Virus record (IMG/VR): IMGVR_UViG_3300046468_001313
Location: 1 to 27,152 of that record
Length of the DNA stretch: 27,152 bases
Source: a virus
Direction: 5' to 3' (one strand)
Positions within the stretch are counted from its first letter, which is position 1. The number at the start of each line of letters is the position of its first letter. Shown one piece after another: positions 19,529 through 27,152 of the stretch. Made by a program: the position numbers and the translations under genes. The notes beneath the pieces were generated by a model. The model saw nothing but the letters and a program-made list of their open reading frames with translations. It searched no databases and had not been told where the DNA came from.

Positions 19529-21816
19529 TATATTTTACAACTCTCGCAATCGTCTTCGTCTACTTCACTTATAGCAAGTTGGTCAGTAGCATCGTCTTTG
19601 TTTATATCTATTTCACCTTGGCCATCGTATGTATTGTTATAATACAACTGTTTGCCGCCATACTTATAGAACATTAGAATATCCTGTATCAATACACTCA
19701 TTGGTACTTTTTCATCTTCATAGTGTTCTGGATTGTATGATGTATTTACCGAAATTCCCTGATCTATGTACTTTTGTAGTACCGCCATTATTTTTAAATA
19801 TCCTTGTGGAGACTTTTGATCCCATAATAAATCATACTTATTTTTGTAGTAAGGGTATCCTGGTACTACTTGTTTTAATACACCATGTTTGCTTTGCTTA
19901 ATACTTACATAACTACGTGGTGGTTCAATACCGTTTGTACTGTTACTAATCTGTGCTGATGTTTCTGCAGGCATAAGTGCCATTAGTGTTGAATTACGGA
20001 TACCTGTTTCTTTAAGTTGCTTACGCAATCCTTTCCAATCCTGTCTTTCTTTGTGTTTAACTAACTCGTCAACTTCTTTCTTATATGTTTGGTTAGGTGT
20101 AATACCGTGTCCGTATTTTGTTTCTTCGTTGCCTGATATTTTACCCTTCTCGATGGCTAGATCTGCACTTGCCTTAATTAAACTATAACTCCATGCTTCA
20201 GCCCATTCATCAACTAACTCTAAGTTAGGATCTTGATAATTTGTATCGTGTTTCACTAACCAATATGCAAAGTTTATAATACCTACTCCTAATGGACGTC
20301 TATTCATTGTGCTAAGTTCTGCCGCAAGTACTGGATACTCTTGATAATCTAATAATTCATCTAACCCTCTTACTGCTAGATTACATACATTATTCATTTC
20401 AGACAGGTCTTTTAATATACCCCAATTTACAGCACTCAATGTACACAAACTTATTTCGCCTGTAGGATCATTTATGTCAGATAATGGCTTGGTTGGGAGG
20501 TTGATTTCACAACAAAGATTACTTTGTTTAATCGGTGCCACGTCTTCTATAAAAGAACCATGGGTATTTGCATGATCAACATTCATTAGATATATTCTAC
20601 CTGTATCTTTTCTTTCTGTTACAAACGAAGAAAATAATTCTATAGCAGGAATAGATTTCTTTCTAATACTAGTCATACGTTCTGCTTTTTCATATAACTC
20701 TTGAAACTTGTCTTGATCATTAAAGAATGTCTCATATAATTCAGGTACTTCATGTGGTGAGAATAATGTTATATTACCACCAGTAATTAATCTTTCGTAC
20801 ATCAGTTTATTAAACTGTATGCCATAGTCCATGTGACGCACTCTGTTGTCCTCTGTGCCTTTATTATTCTTTAGTACTAATAAGTCCTCAACTTCCAAAT
20901 GCCAAATAGGGTAGTATAATGTGGCGGCTCCGCCTCTTACTCCACCTTGACTACAACTTTTTACAGCAGACTGAAACATTTTATAGAATGGAATAACTCC
21001 AGTATGTGTTGCATCACCGTTTCTGATTGCTGAGCCTACTGCTCTAATACTTCCTGCACCTATACCAATACCAGCCTTTTGACTTACATACTTAACAATA
21101 GCACTAGATGTTGCGTTAATACTATCCAAACTGTCATCAGTCTCTATGAGTACGCAACTGCTAAATTGTCTTTGAGGAGTTCTAACACCTGCCATAACTG
21201 GCGTAGGCAAAGAAATTTTGAAAGTACTAATAGCATCATAGTATGCCTTCACATAACTCATTCTAGTTTCTGCTGGATACTTGCTGAACAATGTAGCCGC
21301 AATCATCATATATGCTACTTGTGGTGTTTCAAATATTTCGCCAGTACTTCTGTTTTGTACCAAGTACTTGCCACGGAATTGTTCCATAGCCGCATAGGTT
21401 AAAACTTCATCTCGGTCGTGTCTGATATAAGTTTGTAGTGTATTAATTTCTTCTTTTGTATACAGTTCTACAAACTCTGGATCATAGAAGCCTGAGTCTA
21501 TATTGTCTTGTATGATATCACATAAACAAGGAGGAGTAAAACTATCATAGACCATTTTACGCAGATGATAGTTAATAAGTCTACCTGCTACATATTGATA
21601 ATTTGGTGTTTCTTCTGAGATTAAATCTGCGGCACTTTTAATAAGTGTCTCTTGAATATCTTCTGTTGCTATAGATTCAAAGAACTGAATCTTACTATTG
21701 ATTTCTACTTCCGATGCACTAACTCCTGATATGTCTTCACACGCATACATAACTACTTTATGTAACTTATCAATATCTAATGGTTCAAGTGCGCCGTCTC
21801 TCTTTTTAACTTGCAT
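19528..21816 (-). CDS. nrdA: Ribonucleotide reductase class Ia, alpha subunit
   Basis: The catalytic subunit (762 aa; E. coli 761). The N-terminal MQVKKRDGALEPLDIDKLHK is the ATP-cone allosteric domain. Active-site cysteines are visible in FSSCVLIE (substrate strand), NLCCEINLP (radical Cys) and SLCTLSAVNW. The glycyl-free class I end motif SNSTNGIEPPRS is present. The C-terminus DDCESCKI carries the swinging Cys pair that takes electrons from glutaredoxin or thioredoxin. It is the first gene after the promoter at 21862-21890, with GAGG as ribosome site, and is followed by nrdB. Confidence 0.97.
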   Translation of the reverse strand: MQVKKRDGALEPLDIDKLHKVVMYACEDISGVSASEVEINSKIQFFESIATEDIQETLIKSAADLISEETPNYQYVAGRLINYHLRKMVYDSFTPPCLCDIIQDNIDSGFYDPEFVELYTKEEINTLQTYIRHDRDEVLTYAAMEQFRGKYLVQNRSTGEIFETPQVAYMMIAATLFSKYPAETRMSYVKAYYDAISTFKISLPTPVMAGVRTPQRQFSSCVLIETDDSLDSINATSSAIVKYVSQKAGIGIGAGSIRAVGSAIRNGDATHTGVIPFYKMFQSAVKSCSQGGVRGGAATLYYPIWHLEVEDLLVLKNNKGTEDNRVRHMDYGIQFNKLMYERLITGGNITLFSPHEVPELYETFFNDQDKFQELYEKAERMTSIRKKSIPAIELFSSFVTERKDTGRIYLMNVDHANTHGSFIEDVAPIKQSNLCCEINLPTKPLSDINDPTGEISLCTLSAVNWGILKDLSEMNNVCNLAVRGLDELLDYQEYPVLAAELSTMNRRPLGVGIINFAYWLVKHDTNYQDPNLELVDEWAEAWSYSLIKASADLAIEKGKISGNEETKYGHGITPNQTYKKEVDELVKHKERQDWKGLRKQLKETGIRNSTLMALMPAETSAQISNSTNGIEPPRSYVSIKQSKHGVLKQVVPGYPYYKNKYDLLWDQKSPQGYLKIMAVLQKYIDQGISVNTSYNPEHYEDEKVPMSVLIQDILMFYKYGGKQLYYNNTYDGQGEIDINKDDATDQLAISEVDEDDCESCKI

Positions 21817-21861
21817 GTGTGTCCTCGTCTGTTTTATATAAGATATATTTATTTCTATCTT

Positions 21862-21890
21862 ATTGTAATATAAAACTATATAAATGTCAA
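21862..21890 (-). promoter_or_regulatory. Sigma70-type promoter for nrdA-nrdB
   Basis: TTGACA (21885-21890), a 17-base spacer and TACAAT (21862-21867) on the minus strand. The leader to the nrdA ATG carries GAGG. It marks the change from virion genes to nucleotide metabolism. Confidence 0.8.
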
Positions 21891-21897
21891 TGTGTTT

Positions 21898-22320
21898 CTA
21901 TGCTAATTCAAATTGGTTATGAATTTGGAATACTGTGGAGTTCTCTTTTACATAATCCCAAGAAACTATCTCACCAGGTGTAAAATTATATACTGATTCT
22001 CTATCATATATAACCAGTCCTGATGTCCCTGTTATGTTATTACTTATCACAGGAAGTTGTATCGTGTCTTTAGATATGAAACCTTTATTAATGAGTGTAG
22101 ATAGTAAGATTAATGTTACTCCGCTTTGGCATAAGTACCCTTCATTAACTATCTCAAAAGGTGTGGGCCAACTACTAGGTGTGTAATAATCTAGATATCT
22201 AGGTAATGTATCTATAGTAGCAAACTCTTCTAATACATCTATAATATCACTATGAGTTTTCTGCCTAACGTTGCGCCAAATATGTAATCTTTCTGAGCCA
22301 GATAGGTTTTTACGAAACAT
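21898..22320 (-). CDS. Hypothetical protein next to the tail fibre, 140 aa
   Basis: A soluble protein beginning MFRKNLSGSERLHIWRNVRQ, with a hydrophobic helix-like segment in the middle (GYLCQSGVTLILLSTLINK, about 73-91) and TPSSWPTPFEIV just before it. The C-terminal part is strand-rich. The family is not recognised. It is six bases downstream of the tail-fibre gene and would be in the same late transcript, so a structural or assembly role is possible, not shown. Confidence 0.65.
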   Translation of the reverse strand: MFRKNLSGSERLHIWRNVRQKTHSDIIDVLEEFATIDTLPRYLDYYTPSSWPTPFEIVNEGYLCQSGVTLILLSTLINKGFISKDTIQLPVISNNITGTSGLVIYDRESVYNFTPGEIVSWDYVKENSTVFQIHNQFELA

Positions 22321-22326
22321 TATCCC

Positions 22327-24831
22327 TTAGGAAACCCAACGCCTCTGTATAAACTTCATATCAAGTTCTAAAGTAGTAGTGTTAGTTGTTGATAAAGATA
22401 TCTCATTAGTTGTATCATCATAACTTGCATTAAATTCTAAATTTCCAGTTACAACATCCTTAAGGTCTGTTGCAACATCTTGTAAAATTACATTAGAACG
22501 TCCAGTAGTAGCATTTTCATAAGTATTTAATAATATAGTGCCTACTCTTCTATAGTTACCATCTGTTGTTCCGTCATACTTAACAGTATATTCTAAAACA
22601 TGTGTATCAAATGTTGTTGCATCTATAGTAAATGGAACTCCTTGTTGAATTATGTTTCCGCTGGTTTCTATGGTAGCAACATTTGTAGTAGTGAAGTCTG
22701 TTGTTGCTTGTCCGGCCGCTGATGCCTGAGATGTAAGTAATTCTATATTTAATTTTGTAGTAAGTAACCCTTGCTTTAATGGTTCTATTACTGTACCAAA
22801 ATATAGATTGTTAGTAATGTATGCAAAATCTTCTGCTTCTTCTTTACTAGCAAATTCTATGTCATCATTTTCAGAACCTATTGTTACACTATAAGATTCT
22901 ATATTACCAGGCTCTGGGTCACTATATATTTGGTTAGTTGACACAGATTCAAATAAATTTATCTCTGTATCCATTAATTTTTCTTCTAGCCAATTTTCTA
23001 ATTTTGCTTTGACCGTTGTATTTCTATCGTACAGTTTACTACCATATACATAATCATTGTCTAAAAGTTGTAATGTTCCTAATGTGTCTGCTGTGTCATT
23101 ATGTAATCTAAAATTAAAAGGAGCACTTGTTTTAGATGCCTTACTTGTTATGTATACTCTATTAGTAGTGCCTGGAACTAATGCTAAATTCTCCCATGCT
23201 TTAGCATCAGACTTGTTATTTACATTTGCTGATGCTTCTGTTAAGTTTACAAAACTACTTAAATCTGTACTTCTAACAGGAGTTACATGTCCTAAAGTAT
23301 CACTACCAAATACAACATTTGCTGTACCACTTACATTAGATGAACCTGCTCCAGCCGCCGCAATAAAGAACGTATTATCTGTAACTGCTTCTATTAATGT
23401 AGCATCACCATTAGCAACTTGTCCTGATACTGTACTTCCTATAAGTTTAAACTGCCCGCCTAGTGGAACCCCATGATTAGTACTAAATATTTGTACATTT
23501 GCGCCTGTATTGTCTGTACCATAATTTATATAATCTAAGTTATTAGCAACTTCACTAGCGACACTTCCTTCTGTAACCGTAAACGTATTTGTTCCTACTG
23601 TTTGTACTTCATATGTTTTATTTGAATTAGCATCAAATTGTCCTGCTCCTCCGCCTATAAATCTTACAGTATCATTCACTGATAAACCGTCTACATTACC
23701 TGTTATAGTTGTTGTACCGCCTGAGGATACTGCCGCAGTAACTGGCCTATTTGTTTGCCATGTATTACCTGAAGGTAATGTAAATGAAATTGCTGTTGTA
23801 TTACTTGATGTTAAAGGAATTGCTTTATCGTTTGCCCAACTATTTGCTAGGCCTTCACAGTATACATAATTAAAATAACTACTGGCATTAAACTTTTCAC
23901 CTGTATTTGATACTGCTACATTTACTGTAGATCCTGATGATGTAAAGGTTACATTTGACACTACAGAATTTGCATTACTTGTAAGTAAATTACCTAATGT
24001 TGCAAAACTAATATTGGCTGTACTATCTGCTACTATAGAGATATGCTTATATTCTAATCCAATCTGTCCTACGCCTGTTGTAGGCGATACTCTAATATAT
24101 TTTTCGTCTATTTTTCTATAGTCTGGGATAGAGTATTGATCATAAAAATTTTGAGATGCACTATGGAATGTTATTCTATTATTGGCTGAGCTAAATCCTT
24201 CTAATGCTTGTATAACTGCTGTATTACTATAATATGTAATTGCAACCTCATCTGTAGAAGTTAAAAAGTTTCTAAGTGTTACAGTATGAGTATTTGCTAA
24301 GGCAGTATTAGAATTAAAGAAGTAATCATTAGCAACAAGGGTAGATGCATCTGCAGTATCGTCACCTGTTAGCACTTCACCATTCTTTGATACTGTAATA
24401 GTATTGGCTGTAAATGCCAAATTAGATATTAAATTGATAAACTTCCCATCTACAACTGTATTTGCAAATGTTGATCTAGTATCTGAACTAGAATTAGGAA
24501 GTGTATATGTTTTACTTGTACTAGGAGTGTAACTAATAGTTTTTTCTGTACCTGTAAATGTTCCTGCAGAGTATCGTATATGAGGAACTGTAAATTTTAT
24601 TATTTGATTATGTGGAATACTAACAGTTTGAGTCTTAGCCTGGTTATGATTTTCGATACTAAGAAACTTACTATTTTCTCTATCTACAGTTGGGTCCGAA
24701 CCGATGTAAACTTGTTTACTGTCAGTCGCTAATCCCATTTCCCCTGGTCGTAATGGATTTGGAAGGTCCTGTTTCAGCCCTCGTCTGTTTTGTATTCTTG
24801 AAACAATTACATTATTGTTTGATGTTGCCAT
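22327..24831 (-). CDS. Large tail-fibre-like structural protein, 834 aa
   Basis: The N-terminal region VSRIQNRRGLKQDLP, then LRPGEMGLATDSKQVYIGSD, matches the attachment-type domain at the start of many phage fibre and tropism proteins (R-x-Q-x-RRG...L-x-x-GE-x-G-x-x-TD...YIG). The rest is rich in Thr, Ser, Asn and Val with many short beta-type repeats (TITVSKNGE, TNTFTVTEGSVAS, TITGNVDGLSVNDTVRFIGG), fitting a trimeric beta fibre that touches the host. It is preceded by late promoter 24850-24862 and a TTAGGAG ribosome site. Confidence 0.8.
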   Translation of the reverse strand: MATSNNNVIVSRIQNRRGLKQDLPNPLRPGEMGLATDSKQVYIGSDPTVDRENSKFLSIENHNQAKTQTVSIPHNQIIKFTVPHIRYSAGTFTGTEKTISYTPSTSKTYTLPNSSSDTRSTFANTVVDGKFINLISNLAFTANTITVSKNGEVLTGDDTADASTLVANDYFFNSNTALANTHTVTLRNFLTSTDEVAITYYSNTAVIQALEGFSSANNRITFHSASQNFYDQYSIPDYRKIDEKYIRVSPTTGVGQIGLEYKHISIVADSTANISFATLGNLLTSNANSVVSNVTFTSSGSTVNVAVSNTGEKFNASSYFNYVYCEGLANSWANDKAIPLTSSNTTAISFTLPSGNTWQTNRPVTAAVSSGGTTTITGNVDGLSVNDTVRFIGGGAGQFDANSNKTYEVQTVGTNTFTVTEGSVASEVANNLDYINYGTDNTGANVQIFSTNHGVPLGGQFKLIGSTVSGQVANGDATLIEAVTDNTFFIAAAGAGSSNVSGTANVVFGSDTLGHVTPVRSTDLSSFVNLTEASANVNNKSDAKAWENLALVPGTTNRVYITSKASKTSAPFNFRLHNDTADTLGTLQLLDNDYVYGSKLYDRNTTVKAKLENWLEEKLMDTEINLFESVSTNQIYSDPEPGNIESYSVTIGSENDDIEFASKEEAEDFAYITNNLYFGTVIEPLKQGLLTTKLNIELLTSQASAAGQATTDFTTTNVATIETSGNIIQQGVPFTIDATTFDTHVLEYTVKYDGTTDGNYRRVGTILLNTYENATTGRSNVILQDVATDLKDVVTGNLEFNASYDDTTNEISLSTTNTTTLELDMKFIQRRWVS

Positions 24832-24849
24832 ACTAAAAGTCTCCTAACT

Positions 24850-24862
24850 AGTAGTATTTATC
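24850..24862 (-). promoter_or_regulatory. T4-like late promoter for the tail fibre
   Basis: GATAAATACTACT on the minus strand, identical over 13 bases to the lipase promoter, with a normal leader and Shine-Dalgarno site (TTAGGAG) before the ATG. Confidence 0.8.
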
Positions 24863-24873
24863 ATCTAATGCTA

Positions 24874-25542
24874 TTACTTGGAGTAATAGTCTGCAAGTCT
24901 GTCAGACCATTTATTACAATATTCCTCAAACTCGTCGTCTTTAATAACAAAGTCAGCATAATTGCCTTCTCTGTCTATCATAAGTATAGCAACCTTTTTA
25001 ATATTGCTACCAAACATTTCATTGTGTGCTAATGCGTATGCACAACCTTGCATGAAATAGTCTTCAATCCATTTACGAGGCTTGATCTTTTTAGATGTTT
25101 TAAAGTCTATGATTGCTTCTTCTCCTTCCCACATGCCTATACCATCGGCGGTACCGGCATATAATCCTTGTGCAATCAAGCCTACTTCAACACCGTATAT
25201 TTCGTCTACTTTACTTAGGCCCTTATCTATCATTTCATCAACCATATTCTTAGCCATCACACTAATATGATTATTTCCTTTGATTTCGTATTCTTCAAGT
25301 AGGATATACTTTTCTAATGCATTATGTACTTTAGTTCCAAGTCCTGCAGACTCTGTGCTTATACGATTTGCTTCTGCATCGCCTACTCGCTTACGCCAGT
25401 TTATCAGTGCGGTTTTGTCTCCAGTATCTCCCAAGATAGTAGTAACACTAGGAACAGGATTGTTATCCTCACCTACGTATTTTCTGCCTTGTTTTGTTTG
25501 TACTCGTTTGAGTTTAGGGTATTCGTATTTGTTTTTCAGCAT
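24874..25542 (-). CDS. PD-(D/E)XK nuclease (Cas4/RecB-like exonuclease)
   Basis: The 222-aa protein carries GTKVHNALE (His at about 73), GTADGIG (Asp133) and AIIDFKTSKKI (Asp146, Lys148), in the order of the RecB/Cas4-type PD-(D/E)XK fold. YFMQGCAYALAHNE follows with the conserved Q-x3-Y helix. No Cas4-type four-cysteine cluster is seen. Such proteins in marine T4-like phages are annotated as exonucleases and may degrade host DNA or process phage DNA. It lies between two structural genes. Confidence 0.82.
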   Translation of the reverse strand: MLKNKYEYPKLKRVQTKQGRKYVGEDNNPVPSVTTILGDTGDKTALINWRKRVGDAEANRISTESAGLGTKVHNALEKYILLEEYEIKGNNHISVMAKNMVDEMIDKGLSKVDEIYGVEVGLIAQGLYAGTADGIGMWEGEEAIIDFKTSKKIKPRKWIEDYFMQGCAYALAHNEMFGSNIKKVAILMIDREGNYADFVIKDDEFEEYCNKWSDRLADYYSK

Positions 25543-25571
25543 ATATCTATTACTTTATTAAGTAAAGATAT

Positions 25572-25892
25572 TTACCAGGATATATTCCAAACTATGGTAT
25601 TATTGGATTCTGTATTTGTTGTAATGTTGATGCCGTAACCTAGATCAATAAAATGTTTTTTAACATAGTCTATTTGATCTTGCTTAGTTGGGTCAGTTAT
25701 AATGCTATTATGTACATTGTAATAAACATTACTTGTAGTCATTGTGGTATTTGATGAGATATTTGCATATAAAACACCAGCATCTATATTAGCAAATACT
25801 TTACTTTCTATACTTGTAATTTCCCCGTGTACAGTAATATTATTTCTAGTATCTTTTCTTGCCTGAGTGGCATTTACAAATATGTTAGCCAT
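25572..25892 (-). CDS. Virion-type conserved protein, 106 aa
   Basis: It begins MANIFVNATQARKDTRNNIT and contains TTMTTSNVYYNVHN and DQIDYVKKHFIDLGYGINIT, ending IVWNISW. The pattern resembles small structural proteins conserved in marine T4-like phages (cyanophage and similar). The function is not known. Its start overlaps the stop of the 108-aa gene and a Shine-Dalgarno site (GGAG) precedes it. It is probably part of a late virion cluster. Confidence 0.65.
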   Translation of the reverse strand: MANIFVNATQARKDTRNNITVHGEITSIESKVFANIDAGVLYANISSNTTMTTSNVYYNVHNSIITDPTKQDQIDYVKKHFIDLGYGINITTNTESNNTIVWNISW

Positions 25893-26218
25893 TATAACTC
25901 CGATTTAATATCGCTCATTGCTTGGTTACCAGCCATGCTACTTACATTAACTGATGGGTCGCTTTGGTCTACATCTATACCTAATTCTGAACTAGGTATA
26001 ATCATCACTTTATTAACTGATGATGCAAAACCGCTTTGGTCCACTGCTTGTATTATTTCATCTACACTTGCAGGGTAACCTTGTTTTGCTAAAACTTCTT
26101 CAAACTTTTTCATAGAAATCTTTTTTATATCTTTTGCCATCGCTATGGATAAAAGATCGCTAACTGCTGAAATTAATTCATCGTTATAAGATTCTTGTAA
26201 AAGTTCATGCAGTCGCAT
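25892..26218 (-). CDS. Hypothetical virion-region protein, 108 aa
   Basis: It begins MRLHELLQESYNDELISAVS, with a helical N-terminal half and an acidic, Ser-rich tail (DVDQSDPSVNVSSMAGNQ). The opening MRLHELL is common among small structural or assembly proteins of marine T4-like phages, by recollection. The family is otherwise not recognised. It sits between the large Gly/Ala-rich protein and the 106-aa protein with minimal gaps. Confidence 0.6.
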   Translation of the reverse strand: MRLHELLQESYNDELISAVSDLLSIAMAKDIKKISMKKFEEVLAKQGYPASVDEIIQAVDQSGFASSVNKVMIIPSSELGIDVDQSDPSVNVSSMAGNQAMSDIKSEL

Positions 26219-26221
26219 ATA

Positions 26222-27151
26222 TTACTCTATTGGTGCTCTGCCTAATGGCTCTTCTTCTGGTCCTGCCGCCGCTGGTACATTATCACCTACTGCTAGATCA
26301 TCTATACTTGGCTCTTCTGGTGCTAAGTCTGTTGGCATAGCATCTGCACTTGGATCTGTTAAATCACCCATTCCGCCCATACTGCCTTCGCCTGTAAGTC
26401 CACCAACAATTCCGTCTATACTGCCTTTACTTGCTTTAGTAGTTTCTAAATGACTTGATAGTATTCCTTCCATGCTGTCTTTAAATTGCGCCGCCTGTTG
26501 AGCACCCATTTCGGAACTCATTTGGTCTGCAATCGCTGGAATGTCTTCGTTAACCATTCTACCAATTCTTTCTATTTGATCTTGAATATCGTCTGCTAAA
26601 GCTCTAACTGCCATAACAACTTCTGCTTCTTCTACTTTAACTTCTTCAGATAGCATATCTGCTATTATATCGTCAAACATATTCATATTATTTTCCTCTA
26701 CAGACTCTGCTGTTTTACTCATTGCGTCTTTAACTTCTTCTGGTTTCATATCAAGTTCTTTAGCAATATCTTCAACACTCTTACCGTCTTTTTGTAATTT
26801 ATACATGTATGAGATGCTGTCTGTTAATTTACGTTCTGCAATTTTTCTACCAAACATTTGTATACCTTGTGGTAAAGCATCTTCTTCTAGGCCGTTTAGG
26901 AAGCCTATTACTGAATCTCTGCTTTTGCCTGATACTTCTGCAAACATGTCTAGTTTCTCTTGTATTGAGTCATAACTTTCTAAGTCTTCTATAGCAATAC
27001 CCATTTCTTCGGATAGTCCTCTTAGTACAGAATCGGTAAGTTTATCACCAATTATGCCGCCTGCGGCCGCTGTACCAATTTGTCCTAGTCCGCTACCTAT
27101 AGCCGCACCTACTGGTCCGCCTATTGCGGCTCCTATTGCCGGTGCCGCCAT
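26222..27151 (-). CDS. Virion-type protein with glycine-zipper N-terminus, 309 aa (may extend beyond window)
   Basis: The visible start is MAAPAIGAAIGGPVGAAIGS, a glycine-zipper hydrophobic segment through about residue 34 able to insert in a membrane. A helical, charged middle follows (SVEDIAKELDMKPEEVKDAM, resembling a small helix-turn-helix-like repeat). The C-terminus is disordered, acidic and Pro/Asp-rich, ending PLGRAPIE. Marine T4-like phages carry a virion protein with a similar tail. A role in membrane passage during DNA entry is an inference. The ATG is one base from the window edge, so the true start may lie outside. Confidence 0.6.
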   Translation of the reverse strand: MAAPAIGAAIGGPVGAAIGSGLGQIGTAAAGGIIGDKLTDSVLRGLSEEMGIAIEDLESYDSIQEKLDMFAEVSGKSRDSVIGFLNGLEEDALPQGIQMFGRKIAERKLTDSISYMYKLQKDGKSVEDIAKELDMKPEEVKDAMSKTAESVEENNMNMFDDIIADMLSEEVKVEEAEVVMAVRALADDIQDQIERIGRMVNEDIPAIADQMSSEMGAQQAAQFKDSMEGILSSHLETTKASKGSIDGIVGGLTGEGSMGGMGDLTDPSADAMPTDLAPEEPSIDDLAVGDNVPAAAGPEEEPLGRAPIE

Positions 27152-27152
27152 G

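Noticed and set aside
22327-24831. Long plus-strand frame and apparent nucleotide repeats in the tail-fibre gene
   Set aside because: The repeats reflect Thr/Asn/Val-rich beta segments of the fibre; no tandem array or CRISPR spacing was seen, and the plus frame is a shadow.
1-27152. CRISPR arrays, insertion sequences, integrase or attachment sites
   Set aside because: No regularly spaced repeats, transposase-like or integrase-like proteins, or terminal inverted repeats were seen.

Overview
The window is a piece of the genome of a T4-like (contractile-tailed) marine phage. Evidence: dense, AT-rich, mostly minus-strand genes with overlapping stop/start codons; a T4-type gene set (ATP-dependent DNA ligase, class Ia ribonucleotide reductase NrdA/NrdB, PAAR tail-spike tip, large tail fibre, small virion proteins of the marine T4-like type); five tRNA genes; and repeated copies of a T4-like late promoter (TATAAATA / GATAAATA). 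The host is unknown. A bacterial 7Fe ferredoxin (FdxA type) and a ubiquinol alternative oxidase, rather than photosynthesis genes, point to a heterotrophic marine proteobacterium. That is an inference.

Layout. 1-430: end of an unknown gene, tRNA-Glu, and a strongly structured non-coding stretch of about 210 nt. 432-5745: small unknown genes, a DUF1281/Api92-like protein, DNA ligase, a DEDDh exoribonuclease, a possible YodL-domain protein and one tiny plus-strand gene. Three near-identical sigma70-type promoters (GGTTGACAA, 16-nt spacer, TATAAT/TATACT) lie here. 5837-8768: a sugar-decoration block of two GT-A glycosyltransferases and an apparent fusion of a 2OG-Fe(II) oxygenase with a 'sporadic carbohydrate cluster' domain. 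8791-9411: tRNA-Gly, -Asp, -Ala and -Thr, with a basic 11-mer-repeat protein gene among them. 9499-10817: small conserved protein, membrane/coiled-coil protein, class 3 lipase. 10887-12981: a possible respiratory block of alternative oxidase, FdxA and a string of tiny, mostly membrane, genes.

13098-17820: an unusual island with genes on both strands: an asparagine-synthase-like PP-loop ATPase, a plus-strand subtilase, a plus-strand radical-SAM-like barrel without the cysteine motif, and a genuine radical SAM enzyme translated just after the PAAR gene. 17822-27151: PAAR tip, LSm-like protein, NrdB, NrdA, an unknown protein, tail fibre, PD-(D/E)XK nuclease and three virion-type proteins.

Regulation is unusually legible. 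Strong sigma70-like promoters precede presumed early genes. Late-type motifs precede others. At six genes the late-type motif sits exactly five bases before the ATG, which predicts leaderless late mRNAs. The main candidates for something undescribed are the structured RNA at 219-429, the PP-loop/subtilase/radical-SAM island, the oxidase-ferredoxin-microprotein block and the leaderless late promoters.
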